Shown here piece by piece: positions 55,269 through 63,964 of a stretch of DNA of 64,000 nucleotides. Numbering within the stretch: the stretch's first letter is position 1; the number at the start of each line of letters is the position of its first letter. The stretch comes from DATLWN01 sp964492895 (lineage in GTDB: Bacteria; Pseudomonadota; Zetaproteobacteria; Mariprofundales; Mariprofundaceae). The notes below the pieces were generated by a model, which was not told the origin of the DNA, ran no database searches, and saw only the letters and a list, made by a program, of their open reading frames with translations. The stretch is from positions 1 to 64,000 of the forward strand of contig CAZBLR010000007.1 in NCBI GenBank assembly GCA_964492895.1, written 5' to 3'. Position numbers and translations under genes: made by a program.

Positions 55269-55727
55269 TCAGGGGTCTCCCCAGTGCGCGAACATCGCCG
55301 CCTGGCCATGGTAGACCCCCTGCCGGTCGATCACGTTCCAGACCACGGCCCCGCGGATGACAAAACGCCTGCCGGTGGCGGAAATGCGCACGCCCGAATA
55401 GTCGTCGATGTAGCCCTGCTCGGAGACACGCTGCAACAGCGCCTCCCGTGCCCGGCGGTTCACTGGCTCGGCGGAAAGGCGCGAAGGCAGATGCGTGAAG
55501 TCATCCCAGTCCGTCTCGAACAGACTCAGGGCCGTCAGGTTCGCGTAATTGAACACGGGATCCGCCTCGGTGCCGTGGGAGACCAGTGCGAACGGTGCCT
55601 CCCAGAGGCGCCGCGCCAGTTCGTCGGCATCCGTCGCCTGCATCAGTTGGCGGCCGGTGAGCCGGGCATAGCTTTGTGCCAGCAGCAGGACATGATCGAT
55701 GAGATGAAGCGGATACGCGGATGGCAT
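55269..55727 (-). CDS. MEKHLA domain protein
   Basis: 152 residues matching the MEKHLA domain, a PAS-related domain also found at the C-terminus of plant HD-ZIP III proteins. Features include PFALVSHGTEADPVFNYAN, NLTALSLFETDWDDF and the C-terminal VVWNVIDRQGVYHGQAAMF. No output domain, so it may be a small-molecule or partner-binding sensor. It follows ridA and spoT on the same strand; a functional link to them is unknown. Confidence 0.8.
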   Translation of the reverse strand: MPSAYPLHLIDHVLLLAQSYARLTGRQLMQATDADELARRLWEAPFALVSHGTEADPVFNYANLTALSLFETDWDDFTHLPSRLSAEPVNRRAREALLQRVSEQGYIDDYSGVRISATGRRFVIRGAVVWNVIDRQGVYHGQAAMFAHWGDP

Positions 55728-55764
55728 GTCTGATGGCCCGTATGCCGGCCTTGCGGCCGGGCCC

Positions 55765-56154
55765 TTACGCGTGGACGCGTGCGACGAGGTCGATCTCCAC
55801 CTTGGCGCCGAGCGGCAGCGCCGCTACGGCCACGGTGGCGCGTGCCGGGCGGTGTTCGCCCAGCCATTCGGCGTAGATGGTGTTGATCTTGGGAAAATCC
55901 GCCATGTCCACCAGGTAGATGTTGGCCTTGATGATCCCGTCCGTGGATGAACCTCCCGCCTTCAGCACCGCGGACAGGTTCTGCATCACCTGCCGGGCCT
56001 GCGCCTCCACCGCATCCCCCACCAGCGACCCGGAGACGGGGTCCAGGCCGATCTGGCCCGACAGATAAAGCAGCTGGCCGTCGCGCATGGCCTGGCTATA
56101 GGGGCCCACCGCCTTCGGGGCCTGGTCGGAATGCACCGGCTTGATCTGGCTCAT
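55765..56154 (-). CDS. ridA: RidA family deaminase
   Basis: 129 residues. RidA hydrolyses reactive enamine/imine intermediates from PLP enzymes. Conserved features are GPYSQAMRDGQLLYLSGQIG, NIYLVDMADF and the catalytic arginine in RPARATVAVAALP. The ATG overlaps the spoT stop by four bases, a frequent spoT-ridA arrangement in proteobacteria. Confidence 0.92.
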   Translation of the reverse strand: MSQIKPVHSDQAPKAVGPYSQAMRDGQLLYLSGQIGLDPVSGSLVGDAVEAQARQVMQNLSAVLKAGGSSTDGIIKANIYLVDMADFPKINTIYAEWLGEHRPARATVAVAALPLGAKVEIDLVARVHA

Positions 56155-58313
56155 GATCTCTCCCCTTCGGCCTCCCCTTTGGCCTCCACCTTGACCTTCT
56201 TGCGGCGGAACACCATATCACGGAAGGCCTCACCGAACGAGCGCGTCATATGCGGCTTCTCCAGGCCCACGCGGTTCTTGCGCCCGACGCGCACCACGCC
56301 GTCCAGGGCCTTGATCGCCCGCAGCACCGAGGCCAGGTGGATACGGTCCTCGACATCGATCAGGAACAGCAGTTCGGTGACCGAGCCGCCGCGCTGGTGG
56401 ATCTTCAGATCCTCGATATTGGCATTGGTTTCGGCCATGCAGCTGGACACCCTGGCCAGCATGCCCCGCTCGTTGCGGGTGATCACCTCGATTCCGGTCG
56501 GATACGACTGTCCCTTCTGCGGTGCCCAGCTGACGTCCAGCCAGCTGGAGTCCGCATGCTTGACCTCCGGACACTTCCGGTGGTGCAGCATCAGGCCCTT
56601 GCCGGCCCGGAACTGCCCCAGCACCGGATCGCCGGGAATCGGATGGCAGCATTCGGCCGGTACCATCATCGCCTTGGCCATACCCTTGATGTTCAGCGGA
56701 CCCGCCTGCTCCCGCTCGACCGCTGCCAGGAACTGGTCCAGCGGGATATCGCCGCGGCCCAGGCCCTCCTTCAGGCCGTCCACGTCCGCACATTCCAGCC
56801 GTTCCAGAACCTCGGGCTTGATCTCGGCCTTGCCCATGGCCTCGCGGATGATCTGCTCGCCCATGCGGATGCTGGTGTTGCGCTCCTGGCGCCGGAACCA
56901 CTGGCGGATGCTCTGGCGGGCACGCGGGGTGCGGACGTACTGAAGCCACTGCCGGCTCGGCGTCTGGTCCGGGCTGGTCATGATCTCGATCTGGTCGCCG
57001 TTGTGCAGGCGTGTCTGGAAATCGGCGATCTCGCCGTTGATGCGCACGCCGATGCAGTGGTTGCCGACATCGGTATGCACCGCATAGGCGAAGTCCAGCG
57101 GCCTGGCCCCTCTGGGCAGCGCGAAGATGTCGCCATCGCGGCTGAACACGTAGACCTCCTGCACGAACAGGTCGAGGCGCACGTTCTCGAGGAACTCGCC
57201 CGGATTCTCGACCTCCTGGATCAGTTCGGTCAGCTGTTTCAGCCACTGGAAGCTGCGATCATCGTCCCCGCCGTCCTGGCCCTCTCCCTTGTAGCGCCAG
57301 TGGGCGGCGATCCCGTCCTCGGCGAAGCGATGCATCGATGCGGTACGGATCTGCACCTCGATGCGGAAATTCTCCGGACCGATCACCGAGGTATGCAGCG
57401 ACTGGTAGCCGTTCGGTTTGGGCAGCGCGATGTAGTCCTTGAACCGGCCGGGAACGGGCCGGTACAGGCTGTGGATGATGCCCAGCGTCTGGTAGCAGGC
57501 CGCCGTATCGTCAACGATGACGCGGAAGGCCACGAGGTCGTAGATGTCGCTGAAGTCGATATGCTTGCGCTGCATCTTCTCATGCACGCTGTACAGATGC
57601 TTCATGCGACCCTGCACCTGCGCCTTGACGCCCTTGCGGTCCAGGGCCTGCTGGATGATGGTTTCCAGCCGCCGCTGCACCTGCTGCAGGCCCTCGATAT
57701 GGTCCTTCATCTGGGCGATCAGGTCGTGGAAGGCGCCCGGATCGAGCTGGGCGAAGGATAGGTCCTCCATCTCCTGCTTGATCCAGTGGATACCGAGCCG
57801 GTGCGCCAGCGGCGCATACAGCTGCATGGTCTCCTGGGCGATGCCGATGCGCTTGTTCTCGGGCAGGAAGTTCAGCGTGCGCATATTGTGCAGGCGGTCG
57901 GCCAGCTTGATTAGCAGCACGCGCAGGTCCTGGGCCGTGGCCAGGATCATCTTGCGGAAGTTCTCCGCCTGCTTGTGCTCGGAGGATCGGAAGCGGATCT
58001 GGCCGATCTTGGTGACCCCGTCGACCAGGCGGGCGATCTCGGCACCGAAGCGGTGCTCGACATCGGCCAGCGTGACGTGGGTATCCTCGACCGTATCGTG
58101 CAGCAGCGCCGTGACGATACTGGCCTCGTCCAGCTTCAGGCTGGCCAGGATGTTGGCCACGGCTAGCGGATGCGTGACATAGGGCTCGCCGGAACGCCGC
58201 ACCTGGTCCCCGTGCGCATGCGCGGCGAACACGTAGGCGCGGTTGATCAGGTCGAGATCGGCCTTCGGCGCATAGGCGCGGACGCGCTCGGTGATTTCAA
58301 AGATGCGGCTCAC
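56151..58313 (-). CDS. spoT: Bifunctional (p)ppGpp synthase/hydrolase
   Basis: 720 residues. An HD hydrolase domain with His72-Asp73 (ALLHDTVED) and ADRLHNMRTL near 138 precedes a synthetase domain with GRFKDYIALPKPNGYQSLH near 289. The RFKD motif (residues 290-293) is the RxKD form seen in bifunctional enzymes. TGS, helical, zinc-finger-like and ACT domains follow. Both hydrolysis and synthesis of alarmone look intact. It follows rpoZ by 59 bases. Confidence 0.96.
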   Translation of the reverse strand: MSRIFEITERVRAYAPKADLDLINRAYVFAAHAHGDQVRRSGEPYVTHPLAVANILASLKLDEASIVTALLHDTVEDTHVTLADVEHRFGAEIARLVDGVTKIGQIRFRSSEHKQAENFRKMILATAQDLRVLLIKLADRLHNMRTLNFLPENKRIGIAQETMQLYAPLAHRLGIHWIKQEMEDLSFAQLDPGAFHDLIAQMKDHIEGLQQVQRRLETIIQQALDRKGVKAQVQGRMKHLYSVHEKMQRKHIDFSDIYDLVAFRVIVDDTAACYQTLGIIHSLYRPVPGRFKDYIALPKPNGYQSLHTSVIGPENFRIEVQIRTASMHRFAEDGIAAHWRYKGEGQDGGDDDRSFQWLKQLTELIQEVENPGEFLENVRLDLFVQEVYVFSRDGDIFALPRGARPLDFAYAVHTDVGNHCIGVRINGEIADFQTRLHNGDQIEIMTSPDQTPSRQWLQYVRTPRARQSIRQWFRRQERNTSIRMGEQIIREAMGKAEIKPEVLERLECADVDGLKEGLGRGDIPLDQFLAAVEREQAGPLNIKGMAKAMMVPAECCHPIPGDPVLGQFRAGKGLMLHHRKCPEVKHADSSWLDVSWAPQKGQSYPTGIEVITRNERGMLARVSSCMAETNANIEDLKIHQRGGSVTELLFLIDVEDRIHLASVLRAIKALDGVVRVGRKNRVGLEKPHMTRSFGEAFRDMVFRRKKVKVEAKGEAEGERS

Positions 58314-58372
58314 GGGTGCATCCCCTCAGAAAGGAAAAAGGGTCAGGACGCCAGGCAACCGCAATCGGGAGG

Positions 58373-58651
58373 TCAGATCTCGTCGTCTTCCAGGCGCTGT
58401 TGGGCCGCTTCGGCCGCCTGGGCCGCGAGCTGACGCTCACGCTCGATGCGATCGGCCTCGAAGACGCTCTCCCATGTCACCTGTCCATCGCCGATCTCCT
58501 TCAGCGACTGGACCGCCGGCTTATGGATCTCGCCATCGACGGAATGCGACATGGCGTTCAGAAGTTGCCGGGCACGGCGGGTTGCCAGCACGACCATCTC
58601 GAAACGGTTCGGGTAATAACGAATGCAATCTTCTACAGTGACACGGGCCAT
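58373..58651 (-). CDS. rpoZ: RNA polymerase omega subunit
   Basis: 92 residues beginning MARVTVEDCIRYYPNRFEMVVLATRRARQL split around residue 15, the conserved omega N-terminus. It assembles with beta-prime and helps bind ppGpp, so its place between gmk and spoT is the standard one. Confidence 0.95.
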   Translation of the reverse strand: MARVTVEDCIRYYPNRFEMVVLATRRARQLLNAMSHSVDGEIHKPAVQSLKEIGDGQVTWESVFEADRIERERQLAAQAAEAAQQRLEDDEI

Positions 58652-58726
58652 CCGACGTCAACCTCCGGTCTTCAGCTGATAAGGGGTAGCAAAGCTTAAG
58701 GATAGCGGCAGCCTGCCAAAAGGCAA

Positions 58727-59290
58727 TCAGGCGCCGTGGTACAGGTCCAGCAGGCGCTGCAGGGCCTGAGGGAAATCATCATTGACGATCCGTTCATGCG
58801 CCTCGCCGGCATGCGCCATCTCGCTCTCGGCCGCTGCCAGGCGGCGCGCCACCACCTCGGCGCTATCCTGGCCACGCGCGGTCAGGCGCCGGCGAAGCTC
58901 GTCGAGCGACGGCGGCATGATGAAGATGCGGAACGCCTCCGGCAGTTTGGCAGCCACCTGCTGCGCCCCCTGCCAATCGATCTCCAGCAGCACGTCGAAC
59001 CCCCCGGCCAGCATCCGCTCCACGTCGGCCTTGCGGGTCCCGTAGCGGTTGCCGTGCACCAGCGCCGATTCCAGGAACGCGCCGTCGGCCAGCTGCCGTT
59101 CGAATTCGTCCGGGCTCAGGAAATGATAATCGCGACCGTCCACCTCCCCGGGACGCGGCGGGCGGGTGGTGCTGGACACGCTAAGACGCAGTCGTGGGCA
59201 ATGCTCCATCCAGGCCCGGCACAGGCTGGTCTTGCCGCTGCCGGAGGGACCGGAGACCACGAACAGGCGCGGGCTGCCGCTGCCCGGCAT
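58727..59290 (-). CDS. gmk: Guanylate kinase
   Basis: 187 residues. P-loop SGPSGSGKTSL near 14, TTRPPRPGEVDGRDYHFL near 40 and EIDWQGAQQV near 100. It phosphorylates GMP. The ATG at 59290 lies two bases after the ferredoxin stop. An in-frame extension across the ferredoxin gene is not protein-like and is rejected. Confidence 0.96.
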   Translation of the reverse strand: MPGSGSPRLFVVSGPSGSGKTSLCRAWMEHCPRLRLSVSSTTRPPRPGEVDGRDYHFLSPDEFERQLADGAFLESALVHGNRYGTRKADVERMLAGGFDVLLEIDWQGAQQVAAKLPEAFRIFIMPPSLDELRRRLTARGQDSAEVVARRLAAAESEMAHAGEAHERIVNDDFPQALQRLLDLYHGA

Positions 59291-59292
59291 CG

Positions 59293-59544
59293 TCAGGCCT
59301 TGCCGGTCAGTTTCAGGTATTTCTCCTGCAGCTGCTCCCGGGTTTCCACGACATCCGGATCGTTCGGGATGCAATCCACCGGACAGACCAGCTGGCATTG
59401 GGATTCCTCGAAGTGGCCGACGCATTCGGTGCACTTGTTCGGATCGATCTCGTAGATCTCGTCGCCCTCGAAAATCGCCTCATTCGGGCATTCGGGCTCG
59501 CATACGCCGCAATTGATGCACTCGTCGGTGATCATCAGGGCCAT
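59293..59544 (-). CDS. yfhL: YfhL family 2[4Fe-4S] ferredoxin
   Basis: 83 residues. Two cluster motifs: CINCGVCEPECP and CTECVGHFEESQCQLVCP, the second with the extended spacing typical of YfhL/Alvin-type ferredoxins. Low-potential electron carrier in the cytoplasm. AAGGAG precedes ATG at 59544. It is directly followed by gmk, an uncommon partner. Confidence 0.9.
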   Translation of the reverse strand: MALMITDECINCGVCEPECPNEAIFEGDEIYEIDPNKCTECVGHFEESQCQLVCPVDCIPNDPDVVETREQLQEKYLKLTGKA

Positions 59545-59696
59545 CGTGGACTCCTTGGGGAATGACGCTTCGGACAAGGGGGCCCGCATCCGGGGGAGCA
59601 ATCATGCCGCAAACGGCCCCCGTGTCCAACCGGGCCGGCACTGGGATATGGTGACGGATATGGCATGATACGGCCATCCCACGGGAAGGAGCAGGC

Positions 59697-60806
59697 ATGC
59701 AGTACCATGGCCAACCGGCATTTGACCATCAGCAGATTCCCGCGGTCGGCGTGCTGCTGCTGAACCTGGGTACGCCGGAGGCGCCGACCACGCCGGCGCT
59801 CAGGCGCTACCTGAAACAATTCCTGTCCGATCCCCGCATCGTCGAACAGCCGCGCTGGCTGTGGTGGCTGGTCCTGAACGGGGTGATCCTGAACATCCGG
59901 CCACCCCGCTCCGCTGCCGCCTATCGCCGTATCTGGACCGACGCGGGCTCTCCGCTGTTGACCCACAGCCGGGACATCGCCGCCGGCCTGGCCGAACGGC
60001 TGGCGGGGCGCTACGGCAACCCGGTACACGTGGAACTGGCCATGCGCTACGGGCACCCCTCCGTGGCCGAGGCCATGGCCAGGCTGGAGGCGCGCGGTTG
60101 CCGGCGCATGGTGGTGCTGCCGCTGTACCCCCAGTACTCGGCCACCTCCACCGGCTCGGCACTGGATGCCGTGTGGCTCGAGCTGACGCGCTGGCGCTGG
60201 ATGCCGGAGATCCGCACCATCAACAGCTATCACGATCATCCCGGCTACATCGCGGCGCTGGCCGCCTCCATCCGCGACCACTGGCAGCAGCACGGCCGGC
60301 CCGAGCGACTGCTCTTCTCCTTCCACGGCATCCCCCGCCGCTATTTCCTGGCCGGCGATCCCTACCACTGCCTGTGCCACAAGACCGCCCGCCTGGTGGC
60401 CGAACGACTCGGCCTGCAGGACGGGGAATGGAAGCTCGCCTTCCAGTCCCTGTTCGGACGGGAGGAATGGCTGCGCCCGTACACCAGCGAAACGCTGGCC
60501 GCATGGGGCGCCGAGGGCCTGAAGAACGTGCACGTCGTCTGTCCCGGGTTCGCGGCGGACTGCCTGGAAACCCTGGACGAGATCGCCGTCGAGAACCGCC
60601 ATGTGTTCACACAGGCCGGCGGCGGCGAATTCCACTATGTCCCGGCCCTGAACGCGGCGCCTGCGCATCTCGAGGCCTTGTCGTCCATGGTCGGCGAGGC
60701 CCTGGGCCACTGGGGGATCGATAAGGATGCCTGGGACGCCGATGCCGCGGCGCAGGAAGCACAGGCACGGGCCGCGCGCGCCGAGGCATTGAAAGCGGCC
60801 GGATAG
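59697..60806 (+). CDS. hemH: Ferrochelatase
   Basis: 369 residues. HemH inserts Fe2+ into protoporphyrin IX. Signature LLLNLGTPEAP near 20, the catalytic His in LFSFHGIPRRY near 205, GDPYHCLCHKT and the FQSLFGREEWLRP segment, plus the conserved glutamate region ETLDEIAVENR. An Ala-rich C-terminal tail of ~25 residues is species specific. GGAAGGAG precedes the ATG. Confidence 0.97.
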   Translation: MQYHGQPAFDHQQIPAVGVLLLNLGTPEAPTTPALRRYLKQFLSDPRIVEQPRWLWWLVLNGVILNIRPPRSAAAYRRIWTDAGSPLLTHSRDIAAGLAERLAGRYGNPVHVELAMRYGHPSVAEAMARLEARGCRRMVVLPLYPQYSATSTGSALDAVWLELTRWRWMPEIRTINSYHDHPGYIAALAASIRDHWQQHGRPERLLFSFHGIPRRYFLAGDPYHCLCHKTARLVAERLGLQDGEWKLAFQSLFGREEWLRPYTSETLAAWGAEGLKNVHVVCPGFAADCLETLDEIAVENRHVFTQAGGGEFHYVPALNAAPAHLEALSSMVGEALGHWGIDKDAWDADAAAQEAQARAARAEALKAAG

Positions 60807-60811
60807 CGGTC

Positions 60812-60827
60812 GCCCGGAAAGCCGGGC
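60812..60827. terminator. Hairpin between hemH and the LysR gene
   Basis: GCCCGG-AAAG-CCGGGC, six GC pairs, between two convergent genes. The tail on the plus strand (CTTCAAC) has few T residues, so terminator activity is only probable. Confidence 0.4.
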
Positions 60828-60849
60828 CTTCAACGCAAAACGTACCGAC

Positions 60850-61740
60850 CTATGCCGGCGGAGCGGGCAGGTGTGCAGCCAGGAAGTCGGCGAAGGCCCG
60901 GGCGGCAGGGCTGGGATGCGCCGCCACCAGCATCGTGAACGGCCGCAACAACCTCGGCGACAGCGGGCGGGCGACCAGCACGGCATCCGCCCGCTTCAGC
61001 GTCAGATGGGAGGCGAAGCCCAGTCCCAGGCCCTGGCGCACCGCTTCCAGCACCGCGGCCACGCCGCCCAGGGACAGGTGCCGCGACACCACGATTCCGG
61101 CCCGGCGAAAGGCATCCTCGACCACCTCGCTGGTACCGGAGCCCGGCTCGCGCCAGATCAGGGGCTGATCCCGCAGCATGGACAACGGCACCGAATCGCG
61201 TCGGGCCAGCCGATGTCCCGCCGGCATGACCAGCACCACCTCGTCCTGTCCGATCGGCTCGGCCCGGTAGGTGTCCGGGATCTGGCGTGGCAAGGGGCTT
61301 TCCACCAGACCGATATCGTAATCGCCCAGGCTATTGATCACCTGGCGGCTGTTGCTGGTTCCCACATGCACCTCGATGCCGGGATGCTGCTGCTGGAAGG
61401 CGGCGAGCACGGCCGGCAACAGCGAACCGGCGATGGTCTGGCTGGAGGCCACCCGCACGCGGCCGGTCTGCAGACCGTGCAGCCCCTCGGCGAAGGTGGC
61501 GGCGGCCTGCAGTGCCTGTTCGACAGCCAGGGCATGGGCATAGAAGGCCTCGCCGGTGGCGGTCAGGGCCACGCCGCGTCCCTGGCGCCGGTACAGCTCC
61601 TCCCCGATATCCTGCTGCAGTTGGCGCAGTTGATTGGATACCGCGGGCTGCGTCAGATGCCTGGCCTTCGCGGCGCCGCCGATGCTGCCCTGGCGTACCA
61701 GTTCAACGAAGCTGAGGATCTGGTCCGGATGCAGTCTCAT
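60850..61740 (-). CDS. LysR family transcriptional regulator
   Basis: 296 residues. N-terminal winged helix-turn-helix (GSIGGAAKARHLTQPAVSNQLRQL split around residue 30) and a periplasmic-binding-type effector domain (SSQTIAGSLLPAVLAAFQQQHPG). It is divergent from a TDT-type transporter, with a palindrome-rich AT block between them, so it very likely controls that transporter. Effector unknown; the layout resembles CysB/CbbR-type LysR regulators but this cannot be assigned. Confidence 0.9.
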   Translation of the reverse strand: MRLHPDQILSFVELVRQGSIGGAAKARHLTQPAVSNQLRQLQQDIGEELYRRQGRGVALTATGEAFYAHALAVEQALQAAATFAEGLHGLQTGRVRVASSQTIAGSLLPAVLAAFQQQHPGIEVHVGTSNSRQVINSLGDYDIGLVESPLPRQIPDTYRAEPIGQDEVVLVMPAGHRLARRDSVPLSMLRDQPLIWREPGSGTSEVVEDAFRRAGIVVSRHLSLGGVAAVLEAVRQGLGLGFASHLTLKRADAVLVARPLSPRLLRPFTMLVAAHPSPAARAFADFLAAHLPAPPA

Positions 61741-61845
61741 GCCGCTAATATATCATTAATATGAATATATAACATCATAAATGATCATTATTAATGATCT
61801 ATAGACCCCGCTACGATGCCGCCATTCCCGCTCACGGAGGTCACC
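61741..61845. promoter_or_regulatory. LysR-transporter intergenic operator region
   Basis: AT-rich 105-base divergent region. GATCATTATTAATGATC (61783-61799) is a perfect 17-base palindrome with eight-base arms; ATCATAAATGAT (61774-61785) is a second overlapping inverted repeat, and ATCATTAATATGAAT near 61752 is a looser third. The T-N11-A pattern of LysR sites is met. Both genes' promoters must lie here. Confidence 0.6.
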
Positions 61846-62967
61846 ATGGCTGCGAAACCCCTGATCCGTCCGGATCACCCGCGCGAACTGATACGCCAGT
61901 TCACGCCGAACTGGTTCACGATGAACATGGGCACGGGCATCCTGAGCCTGCTGATCGCCGTGTTTCCCTACCCTTTCGCCGCCCAGCACCTGCTGGCCCA
62001 GGGCCTGTGGTGGCTCGATGTCGTGCTGTTCCTGATGTTTGCCGCGCTGTTCATCGGGCGCCTGACGGCCTTCCCCTCCTCCGTCGGCCCGATGCTCGAT
62101 CATCCTGTGCAGTCGATGTTCCTCGGCGCCATCCCGATGGCGCTGGTGCCCATCATCAATGGCCTGCCCGAGTTCTCCGGCCTGCACCATCCGTATGCAC
62201 TGGCCCAGGGCCTGTGGTGGATGGATGCGGCCCTGGCCGCCGGCATCGGCCTGTTGGTGCCCTACCGCATGTTCACACGTCAGCAGCACAAGCTCGAGGG
62301 CATGACGGCCGTCTGGCTGCTGCCCATCGTGGCCTGTGAGGTGACGGCGAGCAGCGGCGGCTTTCTGGCGCCCCACCTGCCGCCCGAGACCGCACGCGTG
62401 ATGATCGCCGTCAGCGGCATCCTGTGGTCGCTGTCGGTGCCGCTGGCCATGGGCATCCTGGTGATCCTGTTCCTGCGCATGGCCTGCCACAGCCTGCCTC
62501 CGCGCGAGATGGCCGTCTCCTCGTGGCTGACGCTCGGGCCGATCGGCACGGGTGCCCTGGCCCTGGTGGTGCTGGGCGAGGCCGCGCCCGCCGCCTTCGC
62601 CGGCACGCCGCTCGCGTCCCTGGCTGCGCTGGCGAAGCCGGCCGGCATCGTGCTCGGCTTCCTGTTCTGGGCCTACGGGCTGTGGTGGTGGGTCACGGCC
62701 TGGCTGATCACGCTGCGCACGGCGCGTCTCGGCCTGCCGTTCAATATGGGCTGGTGGGGTTTCACCTTCCCGGTCGGGGTGTTCGCCATGGCCACGGTCA
62801 AACTGGCCGCCTACACCGGGGCCGGGCCCCTGCGCCTGTTCGCGGCCCTGCTGATCGTGCAGCTGGCCGGTTTCTGGATGCTGGTGCTGGCACGCACGCT
62901 GCCCGGCATGTGGCGCGGGCACCTGTTCCATGCCCCATGCCTGGTGCCGGAGCAGAGTCCGGCCTGA
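61846..62967 (+). CDS. TDT family anion transporter (SLAC1/TehA-like)
   Basis: 373 residues with about ten membrane helices. The TDT family signature FTPNWFTMNMGTGILSLL is near residue 20, and helices such as NMGWWGFTFPVGVFAMAT near 305 match. Family members move malate, sulfite, nitrate/chloride or mediate tellurite resistance; the substrate here is not determined. GGAGGTCACC before the ATG at 61846 fixes the start; an ATG ten codons upstream lacks a site. Controlled probably by the divergent LysR. Confidence 0.88.
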   Translation: MAAKPLIRPDHPRELIRQFTPNWFTMNMGTGILSLLIAVFPYPFAAQHLLAQGLWWLDVVLFLMFAALFIGRLTAFPSSVGPMLDHPVQSMFLGAIPMALVPIINGLPEFSGLHHPYALAQGLWWMDAALAAGIGLLVPYRMFTRQQHKLEGMTAVWLLPIVACEVTASSGGFLAPHLPPETARVMIAVSGILWSLSVPLAMGILVILFLRMACHSLPPREMAVSSWLTLGPIGTGALALVVLGEAAPAAFAGTPLASLAALAKPAGIVLGFLFWAYGLWWWVTAWLITLRTARLGLPFNMGWWGFTFPVGVFAMATVKLAAYTGAGPLRLFAALLIVQLAGFWMLVLARTLPGMWRGHLFHAPCLVPEQSPA

Positions 62968-62973
62968 GGACAG

Positions 62974-63312
62974 CTAGAACGTGCCCCTGTCCCAGCCCCA
63001 CATGGCGCGCTCGGGCGCGGCGAACTCGATATAGATCCGTGCCGGATCGATGGCCAGCCGCATTTGCAGCAGATCGCAGATGCGCGCCGACAGGGCGGCC
63101 GTCTGGCTGCTGCCGAGGCCGAGGCTCTTGAGCTCCACGAAGGCCAGCGGCGCGGCGCTCCCGGCAAACAGCATGGCCTGGCCGCCCGAGCATTGCACCA
63201 TGACGTAGCCCTCGGGCTTGCCCAGGGCCTCGGCGGTCAGACCCGACAGTTCCTTCAGCAGGCCGTCCGCATCCCCGATCCCGACATTGGTGTGCACATG
63301 CAGATACGGCAT
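62974..63312 (-). CDS. MIF/phenylpyruvate tautomerase family protein
   Basis: 112 residues. Pro2, the catalytic base after Met removal, is present (MPYLHVHTNV). The family core VMVQCSGGQAMLFAGSAAPLAFVELKS and ARIYIEFAAPERAMWGWDR match macrophage migration inhibitory factor-like tautomerases found in bacteria. Cellular role unknown. It follows rnfE by four bases on the same strand and converges on the TDT gene. Confidence 0.85.
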   Translation of the reverse strand: MPYLHVHTNVGIGDADGLLKELSGLTAEALGKPEGYVMVQCSGGQAMLFAGSAAPLAFVELKSLGLGSSQTAALSARICDLLQMRLAIDPARIYIEFAAPERAMWGWDRGTF

Positions 63313-63316
63313 CGCC

Positions 63317-63964
63317 TTACACCTCCGCCACCTGCTGCAGGCTCTGCGTCACGGCCCCGGCAGCCGCCCGTCGCTGCAGCCAGCGGTTGATCAGGCGCAC
63401 GCCGACCAGGATGAAACCCAGCGCGATGAAGGCCCCCGGCGGCAGGATGAACATCAGGAAATCCGGGTAATGCGCCCCGAACAGCGGCGTGCCGAACAGC
63501 GTGCCCTGGCCGATCACCTCGCGCACCCCGCCCAGCACCAGCAGGGCCAGCGTGAAACCGAGGCCGACGGCCAGGCCGTCGACGACGGAATCCGAGATGC
63601 TGTTCTTGCTGGCGAAGGCCTCGGCACGCCCGAGCACCGAGCAGTTGACCACGATCAGCGGGATGAACAGGCCGAGTATCAGGTACATGCCGTGCATGTA
63701 GGCATCCATCGTCATGTCGACCACGGTGACGAAGGCGGCGATGATGGTGATATAGGCCGGGATGCGCACGTTCTTGGGGATCACGCCGCGCACCAGCGAC
63801 ACCACGAGGTTCGAGCCCATCAGCACGAAGGTGGTCGCCGCCCCCATCCAGAAGCCGTTCTCCGCCGAGGTCGTGACGCCGAGCAGCGGGCACATGCCGA
63901 GCAGCTGGGCGAAGATCGTGTTGTTGCGCCAGAAGCCCTCGGCAAAGATATCCTGCTTGTCCAT
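63317..63964 (-). CDS. rnfE: Rnf electron transport complex subunit E
   Basis: 215 residues with about six membrane helices. Conserved FWRNNTIFAQLLGMCPLLGVT near residue 10, NCSVLGRAEAFASKN near 108 and GGVREVIGQGTLFG near 145. It is part of the Rnf/Rsx ion-translocating ferredoxin:NAD+ oxidoreductase. ATG at 63964 has GGAGG six bases upstream; the ATG one codon earlier has only three-base spacing. ApbE, also in this window, flavinylates Rnf subunits G and D in characterised systems. Confidence 0.93.
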   Translation of the reverse strand: MDKQDIFAEGFWRNNTIFAQLLGMCPLLGVTTSAENGFWMGAATTFVLMGSNLVVSLVRGVIPKNVRIPAYITIIAAFVTVVDMTMDAYMHGMYLILGLFIPLIVVNCSVLGRAEAFASKNSISDSVVDGLAVGLGFTLALLVLGGVREVIGQGTLFGTPLFGAHYPDFLMFILPPGAFIALGFILVGVRLINRWLQRRAAAGAVTQSLQQVAEV

